Source: Effrenium voratum (Eukaryota; Sar; Dinophyceae; Suessiales; Symbiodiniaceae). Taken from it: a stretch of DNA of 64,000 bases. A program made the translations under genes and the position numbers. This document shows positions 49,150 through 61,100 of the stretch, piece after piece. The DNA lies in contig CAUJNA010002846.1 of the NCBI GenBank assembly GCA_963377175.1, positions 712,501-776,500 on the forward strand, written 5' to 3'. The notes beneath the pieces are model-generated. The model did no database searches and was not told the origin of the DNA. It saw only the letters and a list, made by a program, of their open reading frames with translations. Each line of letters begins with the position of its first letter. Positions within the stretch are counted from its first letter, which is position 1.

Positions 49150-52100
49150 CTCTCCTTTCCTGGGTTGCCCCAACTCCGCCCATCCCCCAAAAGGGGAACG
49201 AGCAAGACCTTTTCTCGGTTGCTTTCTGCTCCCCTGCTAACAGTTTAACTTTTAGTGGTTTAATGGAAAACCCATTAGTTGGCAAAAAGTTAAAGTCCTA
49301 ACATCCAAGCAAGATGCACCAAAGTGTTGTAGGTACTGTGCACGGACGAAATCCAGAAATCGCACCACCTAAGAAACCCTGGTTTCTGATGATTCCCCGG
49401 ACAATAGCAAACGAACGTGATGGTTCCAGCCATGGTTTCATTTCGTGCTGCGACATGGATTGCGTCCACAGTACGGAGAAGCCAGTCACACTTCCAAAGG
49501 GCGCCCTTACTTCCTTACCGCTGAGTACTCAGTGATAGTGTGTGGTCCATGTCCATCCCATGGTAAGGGGCGATTTGGTCAAGGGGTTCAAATCCAAATC
49601 CAAGCCACCCATCCAACTAAACAAATAGGTTCCCTGACAACAACACAAAATGGGGCCGAAGGTTAACCTTTTGGGGCCAAAATTGGAAAACCAAAAGGTC
49701 AAAAGGTCGGCTTTGAACAACTGAGAAGAACATACTGTGGATGGATGAAATCCATTTCGTACCACTTTGAAACCATGGTCGAAACATTGTTTGCTTTGTA
49801 TTCTCGGGGAATCGCCCAAAACGGTTGGGATTCGAAAAGGTGGTGCAATTTCAGGATTTCGGGTTTCCATCCGCAGGATTTGTCCAATGATTTCCCTTTT
49901 AAGCCCACCATCCCATGCTACCAGGGGCCTTTAGCATCACCCAACCACCCAAGCGCCGTGAGCCACGTCTCCGATTCAGCTCGCTTCTCACTGACAGCCC
50001 GTCCCCGTGCTGCACGAATCCGGGGACCTGAGAAGAAGGGACCGCGTAGTAGCCTCGGTCTTTTGCTTCGCTGAAAGGCAAGTACCCCCTCCCGGTTTGT
50101 TGTTTGGTTGATGTTGAATGGTTAAACCTTCCAAAACAAGAAGTTGAAATTGCTTGACTTTTTGTTGGTTATGTCGAACCTTCCCAAACCAGAAGTTGAA
50201 CACACATGGTTTTTGATGGGTTGCTTATTATTCTTCTTAAGTCCCGGGAAACCTTCCCAAGACTTCAAAAAAGTCACAGGATCTGAGAAACGGTTTGCTG
50301 GGCCACTTTCATCTCCCATCTCAAAATGTCCTGTCATTACGAATGAGCAAATGACCCTTATAAACCTTGGCTGGAAATGTTGACCCCAGCAAAAGACCAT
50401 ACTGTATTTTTTTGCCTGGTTGGTGGAAAGCAAAGAAGACCTCAAAAAAAAAGAAGAAAACAAAAGGAGCTAATTCCTGGGAAGAAACCATCCAACCGGC
50501 GGTGTCCTTTAAGGGGACCAAAGCCTGGAGTCATTCCATGTCACCTTCCCCACCGATTTCGCAGCAGCAAGACTACCGGGAAATAGAGAAAGGACAATAG
50601 GGAGACAAATGGAGAAGCAACCAGTGACGGAAACCCCAAAAACGAGGTAACCCCCCAAACCCCAGAACAGCAAACCGCCACTCCAAGCCACCAATTCAGC
50701 TTCACCTGCAAAGGAACAGTGATGTTTCGAATGGGTTTGCCCCAAAAAACACGAGCTAATTCTCCAGTGACTCCTTTTCATTGGACACCTTCCCCCCCAA
50801 TAAACAAACCCCCAAAAAACGAAGGTAATTCTCCAGTGACCCTGTTCGTTGGACGCCTCCCCCGGCCCCAAGTTCATTGGACGCCTCCCCCCAAAAAAAA
50901 GAAGAAGAAAAACGGAAAAGACGTCGGCTCGCTCCACCCGGTCCAAAGCCGCGTGCCTTCCTAATAAACCCGTCGACTCCCCCAAATCCACGTCCGCGCC
51001 GCGGATCCGGTCGGAGACCGCCGCCAGTGCCACGTCGTTGGCCAGGCACCCGGGCGCCGAGGCGTTCCAAATGGCCCCGTGCAGCGCGTTGGCGATTTGG
51101 ACCAAAGAGGACGCTCGGTAGAGCATGGCGTAGAAGCCGTAGCTCACCCCGTGCCTCTGAAAAAGTTTTGGTTTAGGTACCAACAGATTCTAGAAATGCT
51201 TGGAAAATAAGAAACAACCATTTGTCCAACAGCTGCCTGAACTGAACTTGCCTGAACTGAACTGAAGAGTTTTGGAATATACCAACAGTAGTCTAGAAAT
51301 GTTTGGAAAGTATAGTGCCTGAACTGAAGAAGTTTTGGAAGGTACCAACAGACTTTTTTAATGTTTGGAACATATGCCAACCATTTGTCCAACAGCCTCA
51401 GATTCTGAAACATATTTGAGTCTGCCTCAAGAGATTTGAAAAATATACCACCCATGTTTGAGATGTTGCTTCTGCTTCATGGTGGTACTAGATTGAAAAA
51501 ATGGAGAAGACGCCCAAACGAACCTTCGCACAAACCAAATCTGAGTATACCTCGTGCTCAAAGATCCACTCTGCATTTGAGCGTATCTTTCCTGAGGGTA
51601 CCCCTTTTTGGGTAAGTGTTAAAGGAACACCAACAGGAACACCAAAATCCACGTAGATTACGGGTCCGAAACCAACAAAAAAACAAGACGAGCCTGCATT
51701 CGACTCATGTTTCACCTTTGCCTTTTTTGGCGGTTTCAAATTGAAACCAAAATGAGAACCGCCATTTTAGTGGGTCATGTTCAAGGCCCTCCAGTGGAGA
51801 GGTTGGAATAATAAGGGTACCCTTTTCTCTGTAGTCTATTTCAGTAGGTGAACCCCTCCCGAAAAAGTTGGTAAAAGGGCCAAAACTAGGGGGACCTAGT
51901 GTTCCGTTTTAGGTCCATTCGACTCCGCAGCCATAGACTCCATTTTCCAGCCATCCGCCTAAACCACCATTTGAGTGGGTCCAACCTTAAAAAACCAGGA
52001 CATACTCCCCCATTTGAAACTCGCTTCCGCAGCTCGGCCAGTTGAGTGGGTCATTTTTTTAGCATTGTAGTTGGCCATTTTCCGGCCAGATCCCTATGTT

Positions 52101-55100
52101 CCGTTTCGGGCTCCATTCGAAACTCCCCTCTTCCGCATTCCGCCCCCGTCCCGCAGCTCCCCTCCTGCACATCTATTTGTTTAGCCCTCCGCCGAAACCA
52201 GCATTTCAGCTGGTTGCCTTTTGCTGGTTGGCCACCTTACCCTTGCGGCGGGCAAACCGCCGCTCCCAACAGCAGTTGGTGACCATAATGTCAACTCCTA
52301 CAAACCTATGAAAAACTTCGCAGATTCCGTCTCCCGTTGCGTCAAATAACGAGGTGATACCACTCACGTCATTTGAAAAGCGGTGAAGTATTGAGATTTG
52401 TTGATCAAAAGATTCCCTCGTAACCTTCTAGGCAATTCCAGGGATCTCACTCAACAACCATGCGCCCCCTCCGTGATTACAGCCTTGCTTGTTCGGTTTA
52501 ACCATCACCTCACCAAAAGGAAACTCCTTTGCTAGCATAGCTCAAGCTATAGGCCACGAAAATGGAAATATGCGGACCCCTGGAAAAAACCCGCACTTTC
52601 CCCATCTCCCCTCCTGCACATCTCCTCCGGCTCGTTCACGTCCGGCTGGATCCTCGCCAGCTGCGGCGCCACGCAGGCGCCGTAGGGGCACTGGGACCGC
52701 AGGGAGATGACCTGCCAGTCGCAAGGCGCCTCGCTTCTCAGCAGCCGCCGGAGCCGCAGCTGGAAGTCGTCCTGGCGAAAACGCGAAAAAACGCCCAGCT
52801 CGTGTCCAGCTTTGGTCGCTGCACTTCTTAGCGAAGCCCTGCCAAAAGTGACGCACTTTTAGTGGGTTGATGGGAAAACCCAGTGGTTGGCACAAACTTA
52901 AAGTCCTAACATCAACAAGTTTGATTGGATCCCCACGGATTTTTGGGGGGAGAGGGGGTCAATTCCAGTGATCTAGTTGGTTATTTTTAAGGGCACCTCT
53001 TGGAGGGTTGAACCCTTTTTACCTTCTGAGCTGGGGGGCCCCCAATTCAATTTGAGGGTTCCTGTTTTGTGGTTGATAGTGAAAACCACCAGCGTTGGTT
53101 GGATCCCAAAGCTGGTTTTTGGGGGGGGGAGCGGATCCTTCTTTCTAGAAAACCACCAAAACCTCAGGTGGTGGATCCGGATCAAAGCTGGTTTTTGGGG
53201 TCCCCAAAACCCATTGGGGGCAGGAGGTAACTTCTAGGGATCCTTCTTTCTAGGGTAACTTCTAGGGTTTTTGGTTGATCCCAGCTTTTCTAGGGGTAAC
53301 TTCCATTTCCATTCTGAATCCAGGGATCCAATCTTTCTAGAAAACCGCCCAAAGTCCTGGGGGAATGGCGATCGGTCTCTGAGAAACGAACGATGGCTGA
53401 AAAGAATGGGGAATCAACCCCTAGAGCTTTGGTTGGTTAAAACCGGCATAGGTGTCTTTTTAGGGGAAATAGATGGGTTTCCCTGGTAGATGATGAAACC
53501 ACCAGGTAAACCAGGAATTGCCATCTATTTTTCGAGCAAAACAACCAAAAGGACACCTATGCCCACGGGTTTTTTGGGGGGAGGGGGTGTCTGCCATGGA
53601 TCTAGTTGGTTGTTTTTAAGGGGAAACCAAAGCGAAACCAACTCTTGGAGGGTTCCTTCAATAGTGAAACCCATGTTTGAGCTATGGTCAAAACTCCAAC
53701 TTTGGTTAGATCCCCACGCCTTTTTGGGGTCCCCCACTTCCCACGGGTCGAGTCTTCAAACGGAAAAGGGGCCGCCAGAAAGGGAGATCTCCAGCTCAGT
53801 CCTCAAAACTCCGAGTTTGTGTCTTTGGCGGATTGGGTCGTTTTCAGGGTACCTTTTCTTGGTTGTTTTGAGGCGAAACCAAAGGGAAACCACCTCTTGG
53901 TGGGTTCAAAGCCATACCTGGACCTTCCGGGGGTCAAAAATTCTAGGCGTTGGCCAAAAAACACGTGTTTTTGGTCGTTGGAGGGAAAAAATGCCGTTCG
54001 GGCGGAAAAAACGCCGGCGGTCATATTTGTTTGCGCCGCAGTCGGGAATGTTTGCCTGTTGGTCGGGAATTGTCGCCTGTTGGTCCGGAATTTTCACCGG
54101 TAGATTCGGGAAGATTGCGCTTCACACCCAAATTTCTTGCCAAAAACGGCCGTAGTCGAAAAAAACACGCGCAATTGCCCCAAAAGGCAATTCGTAGCGA
54201 AAAGGCGGAAATTGTGAGCATGCAGGAAGGTCCAGGTAGTACCATATGGGTGGCTTGTCCTTTGCTTTTCCTTCAGGCTTCGGACAGTGGTGTTCCTTTA
54301 AAGACCACCCAAAAAAGGGGGTGCCTCAAAACAAAGACACGACAAAAGAGGAGCCATGGTCAGAACTCCCCTTTGTTGAGTTGGCCGATTGGAGCATGGT
54401 TTCAGGGGGGCTGGGGAGGAGGGAGGGGGGGGGGGAGGGACCCCAAATAAGGTGTTAGTAGGGGCTTAAGGGCTTATGTCTCCCCCTCCCTCCCCCCTTC
54501 TCCCCTGCCCCCCACGATGGTTCCTCTTTTTCTCTTAAGAATCATGTCAATGGCTATTAAACATCCTTTCCCTCTTTCCCGTAACAAGAATGCTTTTGAG
54601 GGTTCCGGCTTTCGGAACTAAAGGGAAACCACCTGAAGGGTTCCTGCAATCGTCAAGCCCATATGACAGATTGGTTCAAGCTCCTTTTTGTTCTTTCACA
54701 TAAAACGAAAAATGGATTACCATAAACGCACCCCCTCACCCAATCTCATTTTTAAGCGGGTGGGGGGATTTGTGTTGGCCTATGACGTCATGGTTCACTT
54801 TTTCCCTTAGGAATCTAAGGCCCTTCCCAGGTGGATGACCATCCGTGTTTGGCCTTTTGGCACATGTGGCAACGGCTTCCCTTTTGGTTTACCTGGGAAA
54901 AAAAGGCGGGGGGTCCCCCTCAGATGTGGTTGGTGAACATGAATCCCCGGGCAATTTCTGATGCCTAGAGGGTCCGCAATTCAGATTCAGGCCGATGCTT
55001 TGGTAACCCAAAGGAGCTACGGTTGCAACCCAAAGTCATGGTTGTACCTCCCGCAAGTTAGATCAACCTGATTGCAACAAATGTTTCAACCAGCCCGGTG

Positions 55101-58100
55101 CCCTTTGAAGGGAAGCCAAAAGCGTGGCCTGCTACCCTAAGGGAAGCCAAAAATGGCTCTTTTTTTGGAGTCAGTTCCTGTAAAATGGAAACGACACGGA
55201 AAACCACGTTCTTTATTTTTCTTCTTCTTTCGCTTCTTCTTCTTCTTCTTCTTCTTCTTCTTCTTCTTCTTCTTCTTCTTCTTCTTCTTCTTCTTTGCCT
55301 TCTTTTTCGGAAGGGGTCCAACCCAACTGGTTGAGACGCCACCCTTTCAGCGCCCCTTTCACCCATTGACTTTGCTTTCGGAAGGTGTTACTCTCATCCT
55401 CACAAACCAGGTAGAACCACCCGCAAAAATTGAGGTCTTTCACGCTCTTTTTGTTAGGGATCCACCAGCCAAAATGGCGATGTTTGCCTTTTGGCTTCCC
55501 TTTAACCCAAATGAAAGTTACCCTCAAAAAAGGCGACCCTTTCTCAAAGGGTTTCTCAGATGCCCAGTGGCCATGGAAATAAACAGGGCACCCTTTTTTG
55601 GTTGCTTGAGTTTAAAGGAATCGGAACCCTCACCCAAAAAGAAATCGAGGAAAAAAAGGAAGCAACCCACTGGGCAACAGGGACCTTACAAACGTCTGGC
55701 TGTGGCTCAAACACATGTATCCAAACTGGCACCTTGGTAAATGGAAACCAATTAGAACCTCCGTAAACCATACCCTCCTTTCATTTTGACCCACCGCCAT
55801 CTTTCGTTTTGGTGCGTGTGTGTTCTTTTGTCGGTTTCTTTTTTTTTTTTGGGGGGGGGGGGGGGTTGCTTCGTCTCGTCCTCCAGCCACACGTCGTCCT
55901 CCAGGATCAACACCAGCGGCTGTCGCCTCTCGACGCTGGCGCCGGCGGCGGCGGTCCACAGCGCGCGCAGGTGCCCTGCCGCGCAGCCCACGGTGCCCAG
56001 GCCGTAGGACTCAAGGTACCGCCGCGCCGCCTCCTGGCGAAGCGGCTGGGAGGGATTTTGGGTTGCATCATTTTTCGTCCGTTTCTTTTCCCGAAAAAAA
56101 GCGAAGGGTTCTTCCGTTGGATTCATGGGAGTTATCATCATGAGAGTCATTGCAAAGAGTTATCATCAGGGAGGGAGGGATTGTGTTTGTTTGTTTTTGT
56201 GCTTGTCCCCCCATTTTTTTGTCCGGATGGCCTGGTCTGTTTGGGACCAAGCTGGCCCAATGTCCTGGGAAGGATCGATGCCTAACATGAGAGCTTAGGT
56301 CCCGGAGAAGCAAAGAAGGCAGGATCTGATGGACCGGTTCTTTGATGGTCTTTTGGTGGGCCAAAGTGGCAATGCGAAGCTTGTCCATTGGGTTTCACCC
56401 CAACCTGAAAAAAAAAAGAAATCCGTTTCGATCATGGGCACCCCGGGAGAGGGATCGAGTTGGAGCCCCATGGCCTGGAAGGAAGGGATCCGAAGGGCCG
56501 ATCTGTGGCTGATGTGTGGCCCCAGTTTGGTGGAGCGTGGCGCTCTGGAAGTGTCCGCTGGGTGTTTCCCTTGAAATGAGGTTCAAACCTGGCACCCGAA
56601 GGAGAAAGAAAACGGGTCATCCTTGCTGGTTTGGATTGGTTGGGGTTCACAAACCCCTGGTTCTCGTTGAGGGATCCGGGAACCTGCCCTACCAGGCTCC
56701 AAACCACCAAACGGGGTACATGGCTCCGATAAAAGCCATCGGCTCCAGCCGAAGCGTAAAGCAAAACAACCCGATTTGGCCAAGCCGCAATGACTTTAAA
56801 CACCATGAAGATACATGAAGAAACTTCTTTCCGCCCACCAAGTCTTTAAGCCCATCGTTTGAACACCTGCGAAGACAACCTACTTTTGGCTTCCCTGTAA
56901 TGTTGACCCAGGATTACTGAACCCATCCCATTGATAGGGGGAGGTTCCCTCCAAAAGCCATCTCAATCCCTACTAAAAGGGGACACCCCCCGATCAAACT
57001 CAACCAGGGGTTCCACTTTATATCCGGGGTTCACCTTAAAAGGGGGCCAAGCACCACCCAAGCACCGGAAAAACGGGACGGGCTGTGATTTCACCTCGCC
57101 CGCGCGCGCCCGCGCGCGCGTTTTCGCTCCCTTCTGCCCTCTCCTCAGAGCTGTTCCGCAAGAGCCGCACCATCCTCTGCTTGGCCGAGCTGAAGTTCCA
57201 GTCAAAGGGCACCAGGCCTTCCTTCCGCGCCTTGGACCAAGAGCGTTAACAAAAATCCGCGCCTTGGACCAAGAGCTTCGTTCCCATCAGCCCAAAAAGA
57301 GTGTGTAAAAAAAAGTGGCACGGTTGATGATTTTTTTCTTCTGGGAATCGAACCAAGCTCCAAGCAGTGGAACCCATCCATATTCAACCAAGCTGACCTA
57401 CAAAGGCCACCTATGGTTCCCGTTCTTTCCTCTTCAAATCTCACCCTCCACAGGGAAACTCGCATTTAAATTGGCGTTTCAACCACCCCACCCCGACCAC
57501 CCCTTGCGCTTCCGTCCGGCCTGCTCCATCCCCTCCGACACGTCCACCCCGTCCACGCGGGTGGCATTGATGCCCAGCTGTTTCAAGCGCGAGGACATGC
57601 GCTCCCAGCGCGTGCTCGCGGAGGCCAGATTCAAGACATAGACCGCCACGGTCCTGGGACAACTGACGCAGCTTTTTTTGGTGACAAATTTAGACAGGGC
57701 TCCTCAGATGTCCAAAGTGTTTGTTGTTTTTTCTCCTGATTTTTGCGTTGTGTTTTTTCCGAAAATTGATACAGGGTTCCTCAGATTTCCATTTGGGGTC
57801 AATAGGATTCGTCAGGGTTCCTTACACCTCCTTAGGGTGCTATAGGGCGCCTTTAGGGTTCCATAGGGTGCAATAGATTCGCCAATTGTTTGGTTGGTGA
57901 GTTGGTTTACCGGGCATCGAGCAAAAGGTCGATGAAGAAACCTGTAGGTATGGAAAAGCTGAATTCCTTGGCAACAGGGGGTCCTTACCTCCTTGAGTAC
58001 TCTGAATAAGCTTGAGTTGTCCATTCCCATCTCCCAGGGTACCATAAGGGGCGATTTTGTCATCCCCATCCAAACTGCAAACCACCATTTCGGGTGTTGG

Positions 58101-61100
58101 GGATGAACTGGCTTTGGGGATCCTAACGGAAACCAAATCGGGGATGGCTTGTCTAGAGATCATTCTGTTTCGGCGCACCCACTCCACCAAGAGGTCAATA
58201 CTTTGCGGCGAGATCTGATTAATCCCCCCCCCCCCACTTACTAACTAGTAAGCAAAAGAACGGGGGTGGGGGGGTTCATCAGGGTCAACATTACCCTCCA
58301 AAAAGACGGGGACCCAAAAAAATGGCACGAAAATGGAACCAAAGACTAAACAACCTAAGCGGTTTGCTGTGGCTCTTTCATTTTCCGCCACATGTGTCTT
58401 TTTTTGGGGGGGTGCCCATGTTTTGCGGTCTTAAAGGGAAACCAGTCGCCCAAAAACAACGAGACCCAGTGTGCCCTGAATCCGAATCGAGATGCCTCAG
58501 CTTCCTTCCAATTGATTTGGACTGGTGGTTTGGTGGTGAAACGGAGGGGTTCCCATGCTCAGAACCAGAGGTTTAATCCCAAACCACCGAGCTCCAAACC
58601 AATTCCCACCAATTCAGCAGGGATCCGGATGCATGAAAAACACCGATCGAACATTGGAACCTGTAAATGGTGGTTTCCAACTTTAGTTTGGTGTTGAAAA
58701 AGCAACATGTAACTCAAATGGTTGCAAAATGGAGATCTTTTAAGGAGCCCTTTTCAGGCTCACCTGGCTTTTGCCATCAAGGAGGGGTTTCCCAATCGAA
58801 ACCCTGGCAAACCACCGATCCTCAGACGCCCACCAAACTCACTTGCCCCAAGGACCCAGAAATAAAAGGTGATCACCTTTTGGGGTCATGACTAAAACTA
58901 GACCAAAAAGGAGAAAGGTCAAAAGGTCGATTCGCTTTGGGCAACTGAGCAAAAGCCCCGGGCAGCGATCCCCAGACGCCCACCTCACCCCGAAAGATGC
59001 CATGGCTCCGGTCGAACCAGAACTCCGCTTCCTGGCGCTGGATGCGAAAGGTGACCTTCCCCTGCTCCGACGCGGCGGGCGCCAGCACGGCGCCATGCGA
59101 GGGCCTAAGCCCAGCTTTGTGCCCAAAGGGGGGGCTTTTTTGGAGCCGAGGTTGGTGCTTTGGTGGAACGGAGGGGTGGTAAACCCCAATGTACATAGGC
59201 GTTTTGTTGAGGGGAAATAGATGGGTTTCCCTGGTAGATGATTAAAACACCAGGTAAACCAGGGCCATCTATTTGTTCTATCAAAACAACCAAATAGGAC
59301 ACCTATGCCCATGTACCCTCGACAGGAAGGGGTTCAAGTCCCAAACCACCAATGCAAACCAGCGAAGGGTTACCTGATAAGCAAGCAAGGGACGGCAAAA
59401 AACAGGCTTGGGGGGGCCCTCACCGATCTTTCTCTTGCACCCTTGCTTTGAAAGTTCACTTCAAAGGAACCGCCCCCAACCCCCCCCCCCCCGGCAAAAA
59501 AAAAGGAACACCAATACCCCCAAACAAAAAACAGTGGTAGATCAGACAAATCGTCTGCAGCTTCTTGTAGCTGGTGCGATAAGTAGGGAATGCGGGAACG
59601 AACCGGAAGGGGATCCCCGAACAAAGGAACTCACCAGTTGGACAATTTATCTCGGGGTCATTCCATTCATAGGTGTCCATTTCCGGAAAATAGATGGGTT
59701 TCCCTGGTAGCTGATTGAACCACCAGGCAGGCAAAGGAATCACCCAAAATATATGTCAACCGAACCAAGAAGGACACTTATGATTCCATGTCTTCTTGCT
59801 TGTGCGATATGACCCCCTCCATAAACCGTCCAACTGGTGGTCTCCTGTCAGGAAACCAGGGAAAGAGGGAATGACCTATAAACCATCCAACTTGGTCTCC
59901 TTTCAGAAAAAAAGAAAGAATGAAAAGCCACCGGCTTCACTCCCATGTCTCTCCTTCCCCCCCGCATCCCTCTTGCCCCGATTTCGCTCGCCGCGTCCGT
60001 CCATCGGGACGAGGCGCTGATCGCAGAGCTCCGGGCGCCGCAAGGCCTCCAGCGTCGTGTCGTCCGTCGCCTTGGTTGACGTTGGAAGGGGAGCAAAACA
60101 AAAACAAATTTTGGCAGTCAAGTGGAATTGGAGTTCAACCGCTCAACCACACTAAGCAAACATGCAAAACTAGGTCCTCCAGTAGAGAGGTTAGAATAAG
60201 GGTACCAACCTTTTTCTGTAGTCTATTTTAGTAGGGGAACCCTCCCCAAAAACAGGGTAAAAGGGCACTACTGGGGGACCTTCTATTTACCTCTCAAATG
60301 GTCCAAACCCCACGAGCAGTCCAAAGCGGACCCTCTGTAGTCTATTTTAGTAGGGGAACCCTCCCCTTATAAAGGGGATAAGAAGGGCACATAGATGGGA
60401 GACCTAGTCAAAATGAGGAACCCAACAAATGGCTTGGATTCCTTTTGGCTGCCCTCAGATTCCCCGCTAAAAGTGAGTAACTTTTGGACAACCAACTTAG
60501 ACAACCAACAAAACAAGGTAAAAGGGCAGTACTGGGGGACCTAGTATGTGTCAAAATAGGGGGACCCCAAAACTGGGACCCCAAAACTAGCGGGGGTTAA
60601 GACCCCTGGAAAAAAATATATGTCCAGTAGTGATAGATGCCTTTTAAACCAACAGGGCAAAAAAAAAACTTAAGCAAAGGGAAGCAAAGGGCAAATTTAG
60701 GAGAAAAAAAGAAGAAGCAAAACTTAAGCAAATGGGCTATGGCCAAAAAAAAACAAACTTAAGCAAAAACATATTCTTAAGCAATGGCTAAAAAACAAAA
60801 CCGAAGCAAAGACTGAAGCACACAAAAAAGTCCTAAGCAGATGAGCTATGGCGTTTAAAAAAAAAAAAAAATGCAAAAAAACACTTCCCAACCACCGCGC
60901 GGCGGGCGCGGCGCGCGCTTGGAAGGCGGCCTGCTGCGCCTCCCGCCAGGTGTGGTGCCCGTAGCAGGCGCGGCGCTTCGTGGCCACCCAGCACCAGTCC
61001 CGGCCTCCGCCCATCGAGTCCGGTCGTTTGCAACGGGGCTTTAAAAGGGAGACCAGGGTTCTTATGGTTGTGTTTGTTTGTTTGCTTGTTTTATTTGTTT

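Noticed and set aside
57140..57240. Plus-strand exon candidate (LFRKSRTILCLAELKFQSKG)
   Set aside because: It has plausible splice sites, but the minus-strand reading of the same bases matches the GT25 family and joins its neighbours in phase.
10839..57270. DQELRS peptide seen both at 10.83 kb (minus) and 57.27 kb (plus)
   Set aside because: Different strands and contexts with no extended similarity; chance.
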